A DNA stretch of 64,000 nucleotides, taken from Streptomyces acidiscabies. Its GTDB lineage: Bacteria; Actinomycetota; Actinomycetes; Streptomycetales; Streptomycetaceae. Below the pieces are notes generated by a model. The model saw nothing but the letters and a program-made list of their open reading frames with translations, did not search any database and was not told the origin of the DNA. Of the stretch, positions 15,886 through 24,611 are shown in pieces. Both the position numbers and the translations under genes were made by a program. How positions within the stretch are numbered: the stretch's first letter is position 1; each line of letters begins with the position of its first letter. The DNA is taken from assembly GCF_020010905.1 (NCBI RefSeq), contig NZ_JAGJBY010000002.1:744001-808000 (forward strand), read 5' to 3'.

Positions 15886-16527
15886 TCAAGGGGTTTGCTG
15901 CCGCATCCCCGGCGGACCCTTCTCCAGTACGTCCATCGCGCGGTCGAGCAGGTCCATCATGTCGTCCTGGAAGTCGTTCTCCGCCCAGTACAGCGTGATC
16001 TCCGACAGCCCCGCCATCAGCGACATCGTGTACACCCGGGCCTCCAGGCTGTCCTTGTCCTGACCCGTCCGGGAGGCCACCGCGTCCGCGAGCAGCTTCC
16101 CCGTCACCGACATGCTCTCCAGCATCCGGGAGCGTACGGCGGGGACATGGGCGAGGAGGTGGGAGCGCAGGCGGGTGTTCTCGGCCTCCCCCTCCGCGAG
16201 CCCCGCTCCGACCGCCAGCCGCATGATGTGCCGCAGCGACGTCATCCACGGCTCGTCCAGCGGACGCTTCGCGAGTTCTGCCAGCAGCAGCGGGTCGAAC
16301 TCGTCCGTGAGGACGATGTCCTCCTTGGTCGGGAAGTACCGGAAGACCGTGGACGGCGACACCTCGGCGCGTTCGGCGATCTGCTCGATCGTGGTCGCGT
16401 CGTACCCCTGTTCCTTCACGAGGGCGTACGTCGCGGTGCGGATCGCCGTCCGGGTCTTGATCTTCTTCCGTTCGCGCAGACCGAGGGGGGAACCGGCGTC
16501 TAGGGAGAGGTGTGCCATGTACCTCAT
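15886..16527 (-). CDS. TetR-family regulator of the adjoining MFS exporter
   Basis: A 213-residue regulator with the TetR helix-turn-helix at residues ~20-65 (TRTAIRTATYALVKEQGYDATTIEQIAE, cut here in two parts: helix-turn-helix then VSPSTVFRYFPTKEDIV). The C-terminal ligand domain is typical (LLAELAKRPLDEPW). The ATG at 16527 overlaps the stop of the MFS gene (ATGA), so exporter and regulator are co-translated, a feedback design common for drug-efflux operons. The likely operator is the dyad at 18067-18081 before the MFS gene. Confidence 0.9.
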   Translation of the reverse strand: MRYMAHLSLDAGSPLGLRERKKIKTRTAIRTATYALVKEQGYDATTIEQIAERAEVSPSTVFRYFPTKEDIVLTDEFDPLLLAELAKRPLDEPWMTSLRHIMRLAVGAGLAEGEAENTRLRSHLLAHVPAVRSRMLESMSVTGKLLADAVASRTGQDKDSLEARVYTMSLMAGLSEITLYWAENDFQDDMMDLLDRAMDVLEKGPPGMRQQTP

Positions 16528-18062
16528 TGTCGTGCATCGGCCTGGTCAGGAACCACGTCCGTCGTTGCGGGCGGCTCGGCCTTGGCCCCCGGCAGGAACG
16601 CCGCCGCCAGCAGCGCCGCGCCCAGCGCGCAGACGCCGCACACCAGCAGCGCGAGGTTCATGCCATGGACGTACGCACTGTTCGCGGAAGCACCGAGACC
16701 GGGAACCCCGGCCTTCTCCGCCACCAGATGCGCCGCTACGACGGACTCCCCGGCCGTGTGCGCGAGGCCGGACGGCAGTCCCGTCACGTCGAGCCGGTCG
16801 CGGAAGTCGCTCGCGAGGAGGCTGCCGAGCAGCGCGATGCCGATCGCCGCGCCGACCTGGCGCAGCGTCATCAGCAGCCCCGACCCGCTGCCCGCGCGCT
16901 CACGCGGCAGGGCGCCGAGCGCGCCGGTCATGGCGGGGACGACGGAGAAGCCGAAGCCGAGGCCGGTGATGGAGAGCCACAGCGCGGTGAACCCGTACCC
17001 GGAGTCCACCGTCGTACGGCTCCCGAGGAGCGCGGAGAACGCCAGCACCGCGAGTCCGGCGCTGACCACCGCCCGCGAGCCGAACCGCTCCACGACGGGT
17101 TGCGCGGCGCGCGCGGCGATGAGCAGGCCGCCCATCATCGGCAGCAGCCGTACGCCCGTACCGAGCGCGTCGTTGCCGAGGACGGTCTGGAGGTACAGGG
17201 GGAGGACGAACAGCAGGCCGGACAGCACGAACATCACCAGCGTCGCGGCGAGCGTGTTGAAGAGGAAGCCGCGCTGGGAGAGCAGGGACATGTCCAACAT
17301 CGGCCGGGACATGCCCCGTTCGCGCAGGACCAGGCCCGTGAGGAGTACGGCCGACAGCGCGAACATCGCGACGATCAGCGGGTCGCCCCAGCCGCGCGTC
17401 GGGGCCTCGATGATCGCGAAGATCAGGGCGCCGAGGCCGGACGCGGTGAGGGCGGCGGACACGGTGTCGACCTTGGGGGAGGAGGGGTCGTTCGTCTCCG
17501 GGAGCAGGAAGACGCAGGCGGCGATGCCGATCGCGGCCATCGGTACGTTGACGAGGAAGACCGAGCCCCACCAGAAGTGGTTCAGCAGCCAGCCGCCGAT
17601 GATCGGGCCGAGCGGGAGGCCCAGCGAACTGGCCGCCGAGATGATGCCGACGGCTTTCGTCCGCTCGTCCGCGCCGAAGAGGGACGGCAGGACGGACAGC
17701 GCGAGCGGGGTGACCAGGGCGCCGCCGATGCCCATGAACGCGCGGGCGGCGATGACCCAGTTGACGTCGCCCGCGAGCGCGCCGACCACGGAACCGGCGA
17801 GGAAGAGCGCGAGCCCGACGATCAGCATCCGCCGTCGCCCGAACCGGTCGCCGAGGAGCCCTGCGGGGAGCATCAGCGCGGCGAAGACGACGACGTACGC
17901 GTCGGCCATCCACTGCTGCTGTCCGGTCGACGCGCCGAGGTCTCCGGCCATCGTGGGCAGGGCGACGTTGAGGATCGTGAGGTCGAAGCCGAGGGTGAGC
18001 ATGCTGGCGACGAGCGCGCCGAGGGCCCACCAGCGGCGGGGGTCTGGAGTGACAGTGTCCAT
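16524..18062 (-). CDS. DHA2-type MFS drug exporter (EmrB/QacA family)
   Basis: A 512-residue, 14-segment transporter. Family motifs are visible: LTILNVALPTMAGDLG (motif D1), LGDRFGRRRMLIVG (motif A), and the motif C-like GPIIGGWLL. Proton-driven export of a toxic or self-made compound is expected. The start ATG at 18062 lies about where transcription from the TTGACA promoter would begin, so the message may be leaderless. It is coupled to the TetR gene downstream. Confidence 0.92.
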   Translation of the reverse strand: MDTVTPDPRRWWALGALVASMLTLGFDLTILNVALPTMAGDLGASTGQQQWMADAYVVVFAALMLPAGLLGDRFGRRRMLIVGLALFLAGSVVGALAGDVNWVIAARAFMGIGGALVTPLALSVLPSLFGADERTKAVGIISAASSLGLPLGPIIGGWLLNHFWWGSVFLVNVPMAAIGIAACVFLLPETNDPSSPKVDTVSAALTASGLGALIFAIIEAPTRGWGDPLIVAMFALSAVLLTGLVLRERGMSRPMLDMSLLSQRGFLFNTLAATLVMFVLSGLLFVLPLYLQTVLGNDALGTGVRLLPMMGGLLIAARAAQPVVERFGSRAVVSAGLAVLAFSALLGSRTTVDSGYGFTALWLSITGLGFGFSVVPAMTGALGALPRERAGSGSGLLMTLRQVGAAIGIALLGSLLASDFRDRLDVTGLPSGLAHTAGESVVAAHLVAEKAGVPGLGASANSAYVHGMNLALLVCGVCALGAALLAAAFLPGAKAEPPATTDVVPDQADARQ

Positions 18063-18066
18063 GAAA

Positions 18067-18099
18067 TGAGAGTAGCTCTCAAAAGGTGGTTGCTGTCAA
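18067..18099 (-). promoter_or_regulatory. TetR-type operator and promoter of the MFS/TetR operon
   Basis: A perfect dyad TGAGAG - TAG - CTCTCA (18067-18081) lies 4 bp upstream of the MFS ATG. On the minus strand an exact TTGACA -35 (18094-18099) precedes it, with a weak -10 (TACTCT, 19-bp spacing) inside the dyad. The dyad also includes the stop codon of the upstream LtrA gene, so repressor binding would sit at the very end of that gene. Confidence 0.65.
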
Positions 18100-19263
18100 T
18101 CGGGCTTGACTGTCTCTTTGCTTGGAGGTCAGCAGCCGGTGTGCTCGGGTGAGGACGGTGGCGGTGACGACGAGGATGAGGTCGAGGACGGCCAGGGAGG
18201 CCAGGGGAGGGAGCCAGATGGCGACCACGCCCGCTGCGGCGAGGACGGCGGCGGCGAGGAGGCGTTCCTTCCAGGCGCCGCCGGCGGTGGTGCCGAAGAA
18301 CCAGGCGGTGGTGGCGAGGTAGAGGGCGGGACCGCCGAAGAGGAGGAGGGCGAGGCCGGCGGAGCCGTGGCCGGTGGGGTGGGCGATGGCGAGTTCGCTG
18401 CCGACGGCGAGGGCGACCAGAGCGGCCAGGACCAGATAGGCGCTGTTGACTCCGAGCCGGACCGACCGGACGGGATCGGGGCTGTTGGCGACGGAGCCGG
18501 TGACGACGTCCTCGCCGCCCCCGAAGTAGGCGGCCCACAGGCACACCAGAGCGATGAAGACCGCGGCGGTCGCGAGCACGTTGGGGACGTCGACGGGGGC
18601 TTCGGACAGGGTGCGGCCGGCGGTGAGGACGGTTTCGCCGAGCAGGATGATGAAGAACAGGCGGAGGCGTTCGAGCATGTGGTCGGCGTCGAAGGCGAGT
18701 TCACGGCCGCTGAGGGTCCGGCCGGGCAGCGGGTGGGCCAGCCAGGTGCCGGTGAGGTCGATCAGGGCCGCGACCGCCCACCACCACAGCCGGGGTCCGG
18801 AGCCGGCCGCGGCGCCGATGATCCACAGCGGGGCGGACACCGCCATCCAGACCAGGGTGCGGCGGAAGTGCTCGCGCAGAGCGTCGGTGCGGCCGGCCAG
18901 AGCGGTCACGGCGCCCGCGAAGAACAGGATCGCGAGGAGCGGGATCACGAACGCCCAGGCCCGGTCGTCGAAGGCGCCGGGGATCGTGGCGTTCATGAAC
19001 AGCCCGAGGCCCATGACGATGACGATCATCCACCGGGTGACGTCGCGGTGGACGTCGAGGAGGGTGGCCTCGTAGCTGGTGTAGGCCCACGTGCCGAACA
19101 CCGCCACCAGCAGGACGCCCGTCTCGGCGGCGCCGCGCCAGGTGAGGTGCTCCAGGAGGTGGTGGGAGAGCTGGGAGACCGCGAAGACGAAGACGAGGTC
19201 GTAGAACAGCTCCGACGGAGACACTTCCCGCCGCGGTCTCGACGACTCTGGGACGCTGCTCAT
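18079..19263 (-). CDS. LtrA-family membrane protein
   Basis: A 394-residue protein with about ten hydrophobic segments and the signature SPSELFYDLVFVFAVSQL near the N-terminus plus LRLFFIILLGETVL in the middle, as in low-temperature-requirement protein A proteins. Their transport or enzymatic role is not known. The ATG at 19263 lies 5 bp after the hydrolase stop, so the two genes are co-transcribed. Its stop overlaps the operator of the MFS gene. Confidence 0.85.
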   Translation of the reverse strand: MSSVPESSRPRREVSPSELFYDLVFVFAVSQLSHHLLEHLTWRGAAETGVLLVAVFGTWAYTSYEATLLDVHRDVTRWMIVIVMGLGLFMNATIPGAFDDRAWAFVIPLLAILFFAGAVTALAGRTDALREHFRRTLVWMAVSAPLWIIGAAAGSGPRLWWWAVAALIDLTGTWLAHPLPGRTLSGRELAFDADHMLERLRLFFIILLGETVLTAGRTLSEAPVDVPNVLATAAVFIALVCLWAAYFGGGEDVVTGSVANSPDPVRSVRLGVNSAYLVLAALVALAVGSELAIAHPTGHGSAGLALLLFGGPALYLATTAWFFGTTAGGAWKERLLAAAVLAAAGVVAIWLPPLASLAVLDLILVVTATVLTRAHRLLTSKQRDSQARLTATTF

Positions 19264-19268
19264 GGCTG

Positions 19269-20201
19269 TCAGCCCTGGTCGGCCGGCTCGGCCGCCAGGT
19301 GCTCGGCGTAGAACGGGACGGCCTCGGCGATGGCCTGGTCGACGTACTTGGGGACGTCGTAGAAGTCCATGTGCGTGCCGCCCTCGACGATGCGGAGCTT
19401 CTTGGCGGTGCGGGCGCGGCCGTGGAGTTCGGTGGACATCCACAGCGATCCGGCCTCGCTGCCGGCGACGACGAGGAGGGGCTGGGTGAGGAGGTCCTCG
19501 ACCAGGTGGAAGGCGTCGAAGGTGAAGATCCGCGAGACGCTCTTGGTGAAGAGGAACTTGTTCTTGGCGTTGGGGTGCTGGGCGCGCGGGGTGAGGTAGT
19601 ACTCGCCGGCCTCCACCAGGTCGCGCGGGGTGTTCTCGTCGGGCTCGGCCGGGACGTAGGGCAGGTAGGTGGGCTCGGCGCCCTGGGAGGCTTCGGCGGT
19701 GCGCTGCCGGGCGACGGCCTGGAGGGTGGGGACGGCGGCGGCGTCGGAGTCGGTGCCGTACCAGCCACGGCGGAAGTTGGTGCCGATGTTGACGGCGCTG
19801 ACGGTGGTCAGGGCCTTGATGCGGTAGTCGGTCATGGCGGCGTTGACGCTGTAGCCGGCGCCGGCGCAGATACCGAGGGTGCCGATCCGCTCGGGGTCGA
19901 CGAAGTCGAGGGTCTGCATGTGGTCGACGGCGGCGCGGACGTCGTCGACACGGGCGTAGGGGTCCTCCAGGTGGTGCGGCTCGCCGCCGCTGTCGCCCTG
20001 GAAGGAGGCGTCGAAGGCGAGGGCGACGAAGCCCTGCTCGGCGAGCTTGCTCGCGTACAGGCCGGCGGCCTGCTCCTTGACGCCGCCGCCGGGGTGGACG
20101 ACGACGATCGCGGCGTGGCGGGTGGTGCGGTCGAGGCCCTCGGGCAGGTAGAGGCTGCCCGCCATGGTGATCTGGCCGTTGGGGAAGGTGATGGCTTCCA
20201 T
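19269..20201 (-). CDS. Alpha/beta hydrolase, dienelactone hydrolase-like
   Basis: A 310-residue hydrolase. The oxyanion region HPGGGVKEQAAGLYA, the nucleophile elbow GICAGAGYS (Cys in place of Ser, as in dienelactone hydrolases), an acidic residue near VVAGSEAGSLW and the His in GGTHMDFYD make a complete catalytic set. The ATG at 20201 follows AGGAGC. It sits between the NmrA-like gene (28 bp upstream) and LtrA (5 bp downstream), forming a likely three-gene operon. Confidence 0.85.
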   Translation of the reverse strand: MEAITFPNGQITMAGSLYLPEGLDRTTRHAAIVVVHPGGGVKEQAAGLYASKLAEQGFVALAFDASFQGDSGGEPHHLEDPYARVDDVRAAVDHMQTLDFVDPERIGTLGICAGAGYSVNAAMTDYRIKALTTVSAVNIGTNFRRGWYGTDSDAAAVPTLQAVARQRTAEASQGAEPTYLPYVPAEPDENTPRDLVEAGEYYLTPRAQHPNAKNKFLFTKSVSRIFTFDAFHLVEDLLTQPLLVVAGSEAGSLWMSTELHGRARTAKKLRIVEGGTHMDFYDVPKYVDQAIAEAVPFYAEHLAAEPADQG

Positions 20202-20229
20202 CGTGGTGCTCCTGTGTGGTGCGGTGGTC

Positions 20230-21006
20230 TCAAGAAGTGCGCAGGTGCGCGAGGTCGTCGCGGACGCGGGCCGGTTCGTCGGCCAGCGGCATGCCGGGGC
20301 TGTCCTCGACCGCGTCGAGGGCTCCGGGCTCGTCCGGAGCGGCTTCGGTGAACAGGGCGGTGAAGTCCGTGGTGGCGGGGCCGGGGCCGGAGAAGACCTC
20401 GAAAGTCCGGCCGAGCGCGGTGTCGTCGAGGAGCGCTTCGACCAGGAGCGCGCCCAGGACGTCGCGGCCGATGCCGGCCTCGCCGGTGTCTCCCTGCTCG
20501 ATCCGCAGGTGCGCCCCGCCCTCGCCGGCGTCCAGCCAGCCCGGACGGACGACGGTGTACGGGGCACCGCTGAGGCGGACGAGGCGTTCGGAGCGGCGCT
20601 TCCAGTCCAGGGCATGGCCGCTGTCGTTGAAGTGGTGGTCCCGGCGGGTGACGAAGATCGTCGTCTGCAGGACGATCCGCGGGCGGCGGTCGCCGAGCGC
20701 GGTCAGTACGTTCGCGACGCCGCCGTAGTCGGTGCGCTCGAAGGACTCGGGGCGGGAGTCGTCGTCCGAGCCGTGGACGAAGATCACCGCGCCGATGTCG
20801 GCGACCGCCTTGACGAGGGTGTCCGGGGCGGTGAGGTCGCCGGTCACGATCTCGGTGCCGGCCGGCAGGACTTTTCGGGCACGGGACTCGTCGCGGGCAA
20901 GCGCCACCGGGGTCAGACCCCGGGCGGTCGCCGCAGTGACGACGTGACGTCCGGTGCGGCCGGTGGCCCCTACGACGAGGACGCGTTCGATGGCGGGCAT
21001 CGGCAT
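20230..21006 (-). CDS. NmrA-like/atypical SDR NAD(P)-binding protein
   Basis: A 258-residue Rossmann-fold protein with the N-terminal dinucleotide motif VVGATGRTGRHVV, the GDLTAPDTLVKAV segment and a late YTVVRPGWL. The usual catalytic Tyr-x3-Lys is not evident, so it is more likely a redox sensor or an isomerase-type atypical SDR. First gene of the operon with the hydrolase and LtrA. It diverges from the MmyB-like regulator across a 211-bp promoter region, and regulation by that protein is plausible. Confidence 0.85.
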   Translation of the reverse strand: MPMPAIERVLVVGATGRTGRHVVTAATARGLTPVALARDESRARKVLPAGTEIVTGDLTAPDTLVKAVADIGAVIFVHGSDDDSRPESFERTDYGGVANVLTALGDRRPRIVLQTTIFVTRRDHHFNDSGHALDWKRRSERLVRLSGAPYTVVRPGWLDAGEGGAHLRIEQGDTGEAGIGRDVLGALLVEALLDDTALGRTFEVFSGPGPATTDFTALFTEAAPDEPGALDAVEDSPGMPLADEPARVRDDLAHLRTS

Positions 21007-21179
21007 CCAGCTCCTTCATTACGGAGAAATTTGTGACGTGGAAATCCTGGAACCGGAAATTCGTATCGGTCCGCAAGTGATTCCCGCTCGGTCACATGAA
21101 ATACGTTCGCACGTGCCGCGTTCCGTCACCAGAGGACACTTTCATCCTCGGAGCGGTCTATCCAGGGATAAAAATATCC

Positions 21180-21217
21180 CTGACACCGAAGTCGCGTTCG
21201 GGTACACACTGGCGACC
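21180..21217 (+). promoter_or_regulatory. Promoter of the tandem MmyB-like regulators
   Basis: CTGACA (21180-21185) and TACACA (21203-21208) are separated by 17 bp. The transcript should start within a few bases of the ATG at 21218, so it is probably leaderless; no ribosome site is seen. Confidence 0.55.
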
Positions 21218-22072
21218 ATGACCACCAGTGCGCGCCGTGACGAACTCGGAGCCTTTCTCAAAGCCCGCCGGGCCGAGCTGAGCCCCGGCGCGGTCGGGTT
21301 GCCCGAGACCGGTGGCCGCCGCCGTGTCCACGGGCTGCGCCGCGAGGAGGTCGCCGTGCTCGCCGCCATCAGCACCGACTACTACACCCGCCTGGAGCAG
21401 GGCCGTATGCAGGCGTCCGCGCCCGTACTCGACACCCTCGGCCGCGTCCTGAACCTGGACGACGACCAGCGCGCCTACCTGCTCGAACTCGCCGGCCGCC
21501 CCGCGGCCTGCCCGCCGCGCCGCACCGCACAGAAAGTGCAGCCCCGCCTGAGAAGGCTCCTCGCCGACCTGGGCACCACCCCGGGAATCGTCTTGGGCCG
21601 CCGCATGGACATTCTCGCCTGGAATCCCCTCGCGGCTGCTCTCATCACCGATTTCTCCAAGGTTCCACAAAAGCATCGGAACTATATACGCCTGCTTTTC
21701 ACCGAACCCGCCATGCGAGAGCTGTACGCCGACTGGGAGAACGTCGCCCATGCCTGCGTGGCCCAGCTGCGCAGGGAAGCGGCGCGCGACTCCGGCAGCC
21801 CGCGTCTCGCCGGGCTCGTCGGCGAGCTGTCGGTCCGGGACGCCGACTTCCGCAGCTGGTGGGCCGCCCACCACGTCGCGGCGCGCGGCGTCGGCACCAA
21901 GGTCCTGCGGCACCCGGTCGTCGGCGAGCTCACCCTCGACTGGGACACCCTCGCCCCTACCGTCGACGCCGACCAGCACCTCGTCGTCTGGACCGCCGAA
22001 CCCGGCTCCCCCTCCCACGACGCGCTGCGCATCCTCGCCTCCTGGGCGGACGGGGTCACACTGGAACCATGA
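21218..22072 (+). CDS. XRE-type regulator with MmyB-like ligand domain (copy 1)
   Basis: A 284-residue protein. The N-terminal helix-turn-helix spans residues ~8-75 (LGAFLKARRAELSP, RRRVHGLRREEVAVLA, ISTDYYTRLEQGR). The C-terminal ~170 residues are the MmyB-like PAS-type domain (MDILAWNPLAAALITDF, VGELTLDWDTLAP, HLVVWTAEPGSPS). Proteins of this type often bind small ligands or fatty acids and control adjoining redox genes. It is divergent from the NmrA-like/hydrolase/LtrA operon and overlaps the next, paralogous gene by four bases. Confidence 0.9.
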   Translation: MTTSARRDELGAFLKARRAELSPGAVGLPETGGRRRVHGLRREEVAVLAAISTDYYTRLEQGRMQASAPVLDTLGRVLNLDDDQRAYLLELAGRPAACPPRRTAQKVQPRLRRLLADLGTTPGIVLGRRMDILAWNPLAAALITDFSKVPQKHRNYIRLLFTEPAMRELYADWENVAHACVAQLRREAARDSGSPRLAGLVGELSVRDADFRSWWAAHHVAARGVGTKVLRHPVVGELTLDWDTLAPTVDADQHLVVWTAEPGSPSHDALRILASWADGVTLEP

Positions 22073-22929
22073 ACAGCGGCCACGGTGACCCGAAAGAACT
22101 GGGCGTCTTCCTCCAGGCCCGCCGGGCCGACCTGGACCCCCTCCAGGTCGGTCTGCCCGACACCGGAACCCGGCGGAGGGTGAAGGGCCTGCGCCGCGAG
22201 GAAGTCGCCCAGCTCGCCGCGATCAGCACCGACTACTACACCCGCGTCGAGCAGGCCCGCATGCAGGCGTCCGTTCCCGTCCTGGAAGCCATCGCCCGCG
22301 CGCTGCGCCTCACCGGTGACCAGCGCGCCTATCTCTTCGAGCTCGCCGGCCGTCGAAGCGAACCGCCCGCCCGCTCCGGCCGGGAGATCACCGAGCACTG
22401 CCGCAGGCTTCTCGACCAGCTCACCGAGTCACCCGCCGTGGTCCTGTCCGACACCATGGACGTCCTGGCCTGGAACCAGCTCGCAGCCGCCCTCCTCACC
22501 GACTTCGCACAGGTCCCCGAAGCCGACCGCAACTACGTCTGGCTCCTGTTCAACGACCCCACTCTGCGCGCCCGCTACGAGGACTGGCCCGCAGGCGCCC
22601 ATGCCTGCGTGGCCTATCTGCGCATGCACACCGCGCACCACCCCGACGCCCCTCGCCTCCAGCACCTCCTGGAACGCATGGCCCCGCATGCCGACTTCCA
22701 GCGCTGGTGGCAGAACCGCGAAGTCGCCGTCCAGGGCACCGGCAACAAGATCTTCCATCACCCTGTCGCCGGTACCGTCACCCTCGACTGGGACACGCTG
22801 ACCAGCTCCACCGCACCTGACCAGCACATCGTCATCTGGACCGCCCCGCCGGACAGCCCCTCGGAAAAGGGGCTCCGGCTCCTGGCAGCGGCACAGACGG
22901 AAGCCGTCGTCAGAGTTGTCCGTGCTTGA
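22069..22929 (+). CDS. XRE-type regulator with MmyB-like ligand domain (copy 2)
   Basis: A 286-residue paralogue of the preceding gene with the same layout: LGVFLQARRADLDP, RRRVKGLRREEVAQLA, ISTDYYTRVEQAR, MDVLAWNQLAAALLTDF, and TVTLDWDTLTSS. The ATG at 22069 overlaps the upstream TGA (ATGA). The pair looks like a tandem duplication that has diverged substantially, perhaps giving a heterodimer or two ligand specificities. Its last 20 bases overlap the end of the DUF397 gene on the other strand. Confidence 0.9.
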   Translation: MNSGHGDPKELGVFLQARRADLDPLQVGLPDTGTRRRVKGLRREEVAQLAAISTDYYTRVEQARMQASVPVLEAIARALRLTGDQRAYLFELAGRRSEPPARSGREITEHCRRLLDQLTESPAVVLSDTMDVLAWNQLAAALLTDFAQVPEADRNYVWLLFNDPTLRARYEDWPAGAHACVAYLRMHTAHHPDAPRLQHLLERMAPHADFQRWWQNREVAVQGTGNKIFHHPVAGTVTLDWDTLTSSTAPDQHIVIWTAPPDSPSEKGLRLLAAAQTEAVVRVVRA

Positions 22930-23125
22930 CGGCTTCCAGGAACGAGGTCCAGGGGTCCGCCGGGACGATCACGGCTGGGCCACTGAGGTTCTTGCTGTCC
23001 CGGACTGGCACGCCAGGCGCGTAGCCGTCCAAGACCTCAACGCACTCGCCTCCGGCCGCCCCACTGTACGAGGACTTGCGCCATCCACTCAGAGTGGATG
23101 CGTCCGATATGCGCTGCTCAGCCAT
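22910..23125 (-). CDS. DUF397 small protein
   Basis: A 71-residue protein with the DUF397 signature (LSGWRKSSYSGAAGGECVEV, then VPVRDSKN, then FLEAVKHG). Such proteins are nearly always encoded next to an XRE/DUF5753 regulator in Streptomyces and are thought to act as its partner or antagonist. It starts at 23125, inside the end of the XRE gene (8-bp overlap), so it is translationally coupled. Confidence 0.92.
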   Translation of the reverse strand: MAEQRISDASTLSGWRKSSYSGAAGGECVEVLDGYAPGVPVRDSKNLSGPAVIVPADPWTSFLEAVKHGQL

Positions 23126-23909
23126 GTTGCCTGTATTCCTTCTCTGTCGCCCTCAGCAGGGCTAGGGATTGCTGGAGCGGTTGGGCTTCGCTCAAGGCAA
23201 GAGCGTAGGCTCCTTGAATCTCCTCAACCATGGCGGGGGAGTCATGCACCGTCCCTGTACGCAGGCCCTCGGTATACGCAACGGGTGGCTGATCCGCGAA
23301 CCACATCAGCATTGCCAGGCCCGCCAGCAACGAGTGCGGTGTACCGAACGGCAGCACGTTGACCCTGATCCGCCCAGACTCGGCAAGCGCCACGATGTGT
23401 GCCAGCTGGTCTGCCATGACCCTGGGGCCTCCGACGGGACGCCTGATGACCGCCTCATCCAACAACGCCCATAGTTCCGGGGTCAGCGGGTCCTCCAGCA
23501 GCTTGGCCCGCTCAAGCCGTGTCACAACGGCCTTGTGACGCTCATCCTCACTCCGGCGGGGGTATCCGGAGTCAATGACAGACCTTGCGTACTCTTCGGT
23601 TTGCAGAAGACCGGGGACGTACGACAGCCCGAAGACACGGATGTTCGTTGCCTGTTGCTCCAACTGCCGCGCACGCTCGAACCAGTCGGGGACGTCACCT
23701 TTCTGCCCCGGCCGGAAAGTAGCCAGCACATTCCCCGTACCCAGCGCCTGGTCAAGCCTCTTGGCGTCCTCTTCGCTGGGATAGCGAGTCCCGTTCTCGA
23801 TCGCCGCGATGTGCGAACGGGACATGATCGCGGCATCCGCCAACTGCTGCTGCGTCCACCCCTTGGCGGTCCGCGCTTCCTTCAACCACTCGCCGTAAGT
23901 CGTGGCCAT
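23118..23909 (-). CDS. XRE/DUF5753 transcriptional regulator
   Basis: A 263-residue protein. Residues ~5-65 are a helix-turn-helix (WLKEARTAKGWTQQQLAD, SRSHIAAIENGTRYP); residues ~80-255 are the DUF5753 domain (VPGLLQTEEYARSVI, LLDEAVIRRPVGG, VLPFG). With the DUF397 gene it forms the standard Streptomyces regulatory pair, several of which affect development and antibiotic production. It diverges from a chain of four tiny genes across a 114-bp gap, and probably regulates both directions. Confidence 0.92.
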   Translation of the reverse strand: MATTYGEWLKEARTAKGWTQQQLADAAIMSRSHIAAIENGTRYPSEEDAKRLDQALGTGNVLATFRPGQKGDVPDWFERARQLEQQATNIRVFGLSYVPGLLQTEEYARSVIDSGYPRRSEDERHKAVVTRLERAKLLEDPLTPELWALLDEAVIRRPVGGPRVMADQLAHIVALAESGRIRVNVLPFGTPHSLLAGLAMLMWFADQPPVAYTEGLRTGTVHDSPAMVEEIQGAYALALSEAQPLQQSLALLRATEKEYRQHG

Positions 23910-24023
23910 GGCCTAACTCCCGTTTGTCCCGGTGCCGTTGTAACGAGGATGCCAGTAGCGGGACCTACGGAATGGGTCGTTCCCTGAAGAGGAGAAACCT
24001 CGACCCTCAGGAGACCAACGGCG

Positions 24024-24224
24024 ATGAACAACAGTACGCCGTACCCCCAGGAATTCATCAAGCCCGAAATCATCGACGCCTGCGACGAATGCAAGGTGTT
24101 CGTCGACAAGTGGTTCAGGCACATGATCCGCAAGAACAAGGACTACGACCCCTCCGCCGCCAGCGACGCCGCCGTCCTCTGGAAGATGCACGTCACCAAC
24201 ACCCACCCCGGGAAGTCGAAGTGA
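24024..24224 (+). CDS. Small protein, function unknown (first of four overlapping genes)
   Basis: A 66-residue, probably soluble protein with CDECKVF near the middle and a basic segment (KWFRHMIRKNKD), ending in HVTNTHPGKSK. I do not recognise a family. Its stop overlaps the next start (GTGA). The position opposite an XRE/DUF397 pair is typical of small uncharacterised Streptomyces proteins. Confidence 0.7.
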   Translation: MNNSTPYPQEFIKPEIIDACDECKVFVDKWFRHMIRKNKDYDPSAASDAAVLWKMHVTNTHPGKSK

Positions 24225-24433
24225 GGCACCCGAACGCCCGCGTGACCGCGCTGGGCGAACCCCGCCTCGTCCAACTCCTCGACGGCACCGAAGACTCCGA
24301 CTGGCGAACCGAGTACGGCGGCACCCTCAACCCCGCGACCGGCAAGGTCGAACTCCCCACCCCGGCCTACACCCCCTGCCCCTACAAGAACTGCCCCGAG
24401 TGCGCCCGGGAGGCAACCCGTGGTCACCGCTGA
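24221..24433 (+). CDS. Small cysteine-containing protein, function unknown
   Basis: A 70-residue protein starting at the GTG overlapping the previous stop. The C-terminal CPYKNCPEC has closely spaced cysteines that could hold a metal. The rest (VTALGEPRLVQLLDG) is not recognised. It overlaps the following gene by 14 bases. Confidence 0.65.
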   Translation: MRHPNARVTALGEPRLVQLLDGTEDSDWRTEYGGTLNPATGKVELPTPAYTPCPYKNCPECAREATRGHR

Positions 24434-24611
24434 ACACATCGGCAAGACCGTCACCGACGGCCAACGCACCGGAATCCTCATGGACTTGATCACCTGGGAG
24501 AACCCCGACCTACCTCCCGCCCACCGCCGCTCGCAGCTCATGGCGTACGTCCGCCCCGAAGGCGGCGGCACCGAATGGGACGCGCCCCCGTCCACGCTGG
24601 ACCCCGCATGA
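24420..24611 (+). CDS. Small hydrophilic protein, function unknown
   Basis: A 63-residue protein starting with GTG at 24420. It contains the segments VTDGQRTGILMDL and MAYVRPEGGGTEW, which look conserved among Streptomyces small proteins near XRE/DUF397 pairs, but no function is known to me. Its stop overlaps the next start (ATGA). Confidence 0.65.
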   Translation: MVTAEHIGKTVTDGQRTGILMDLITWENPDLPPAHRRSQLMAYVRPEGGGTEWDAPPSTLDPA

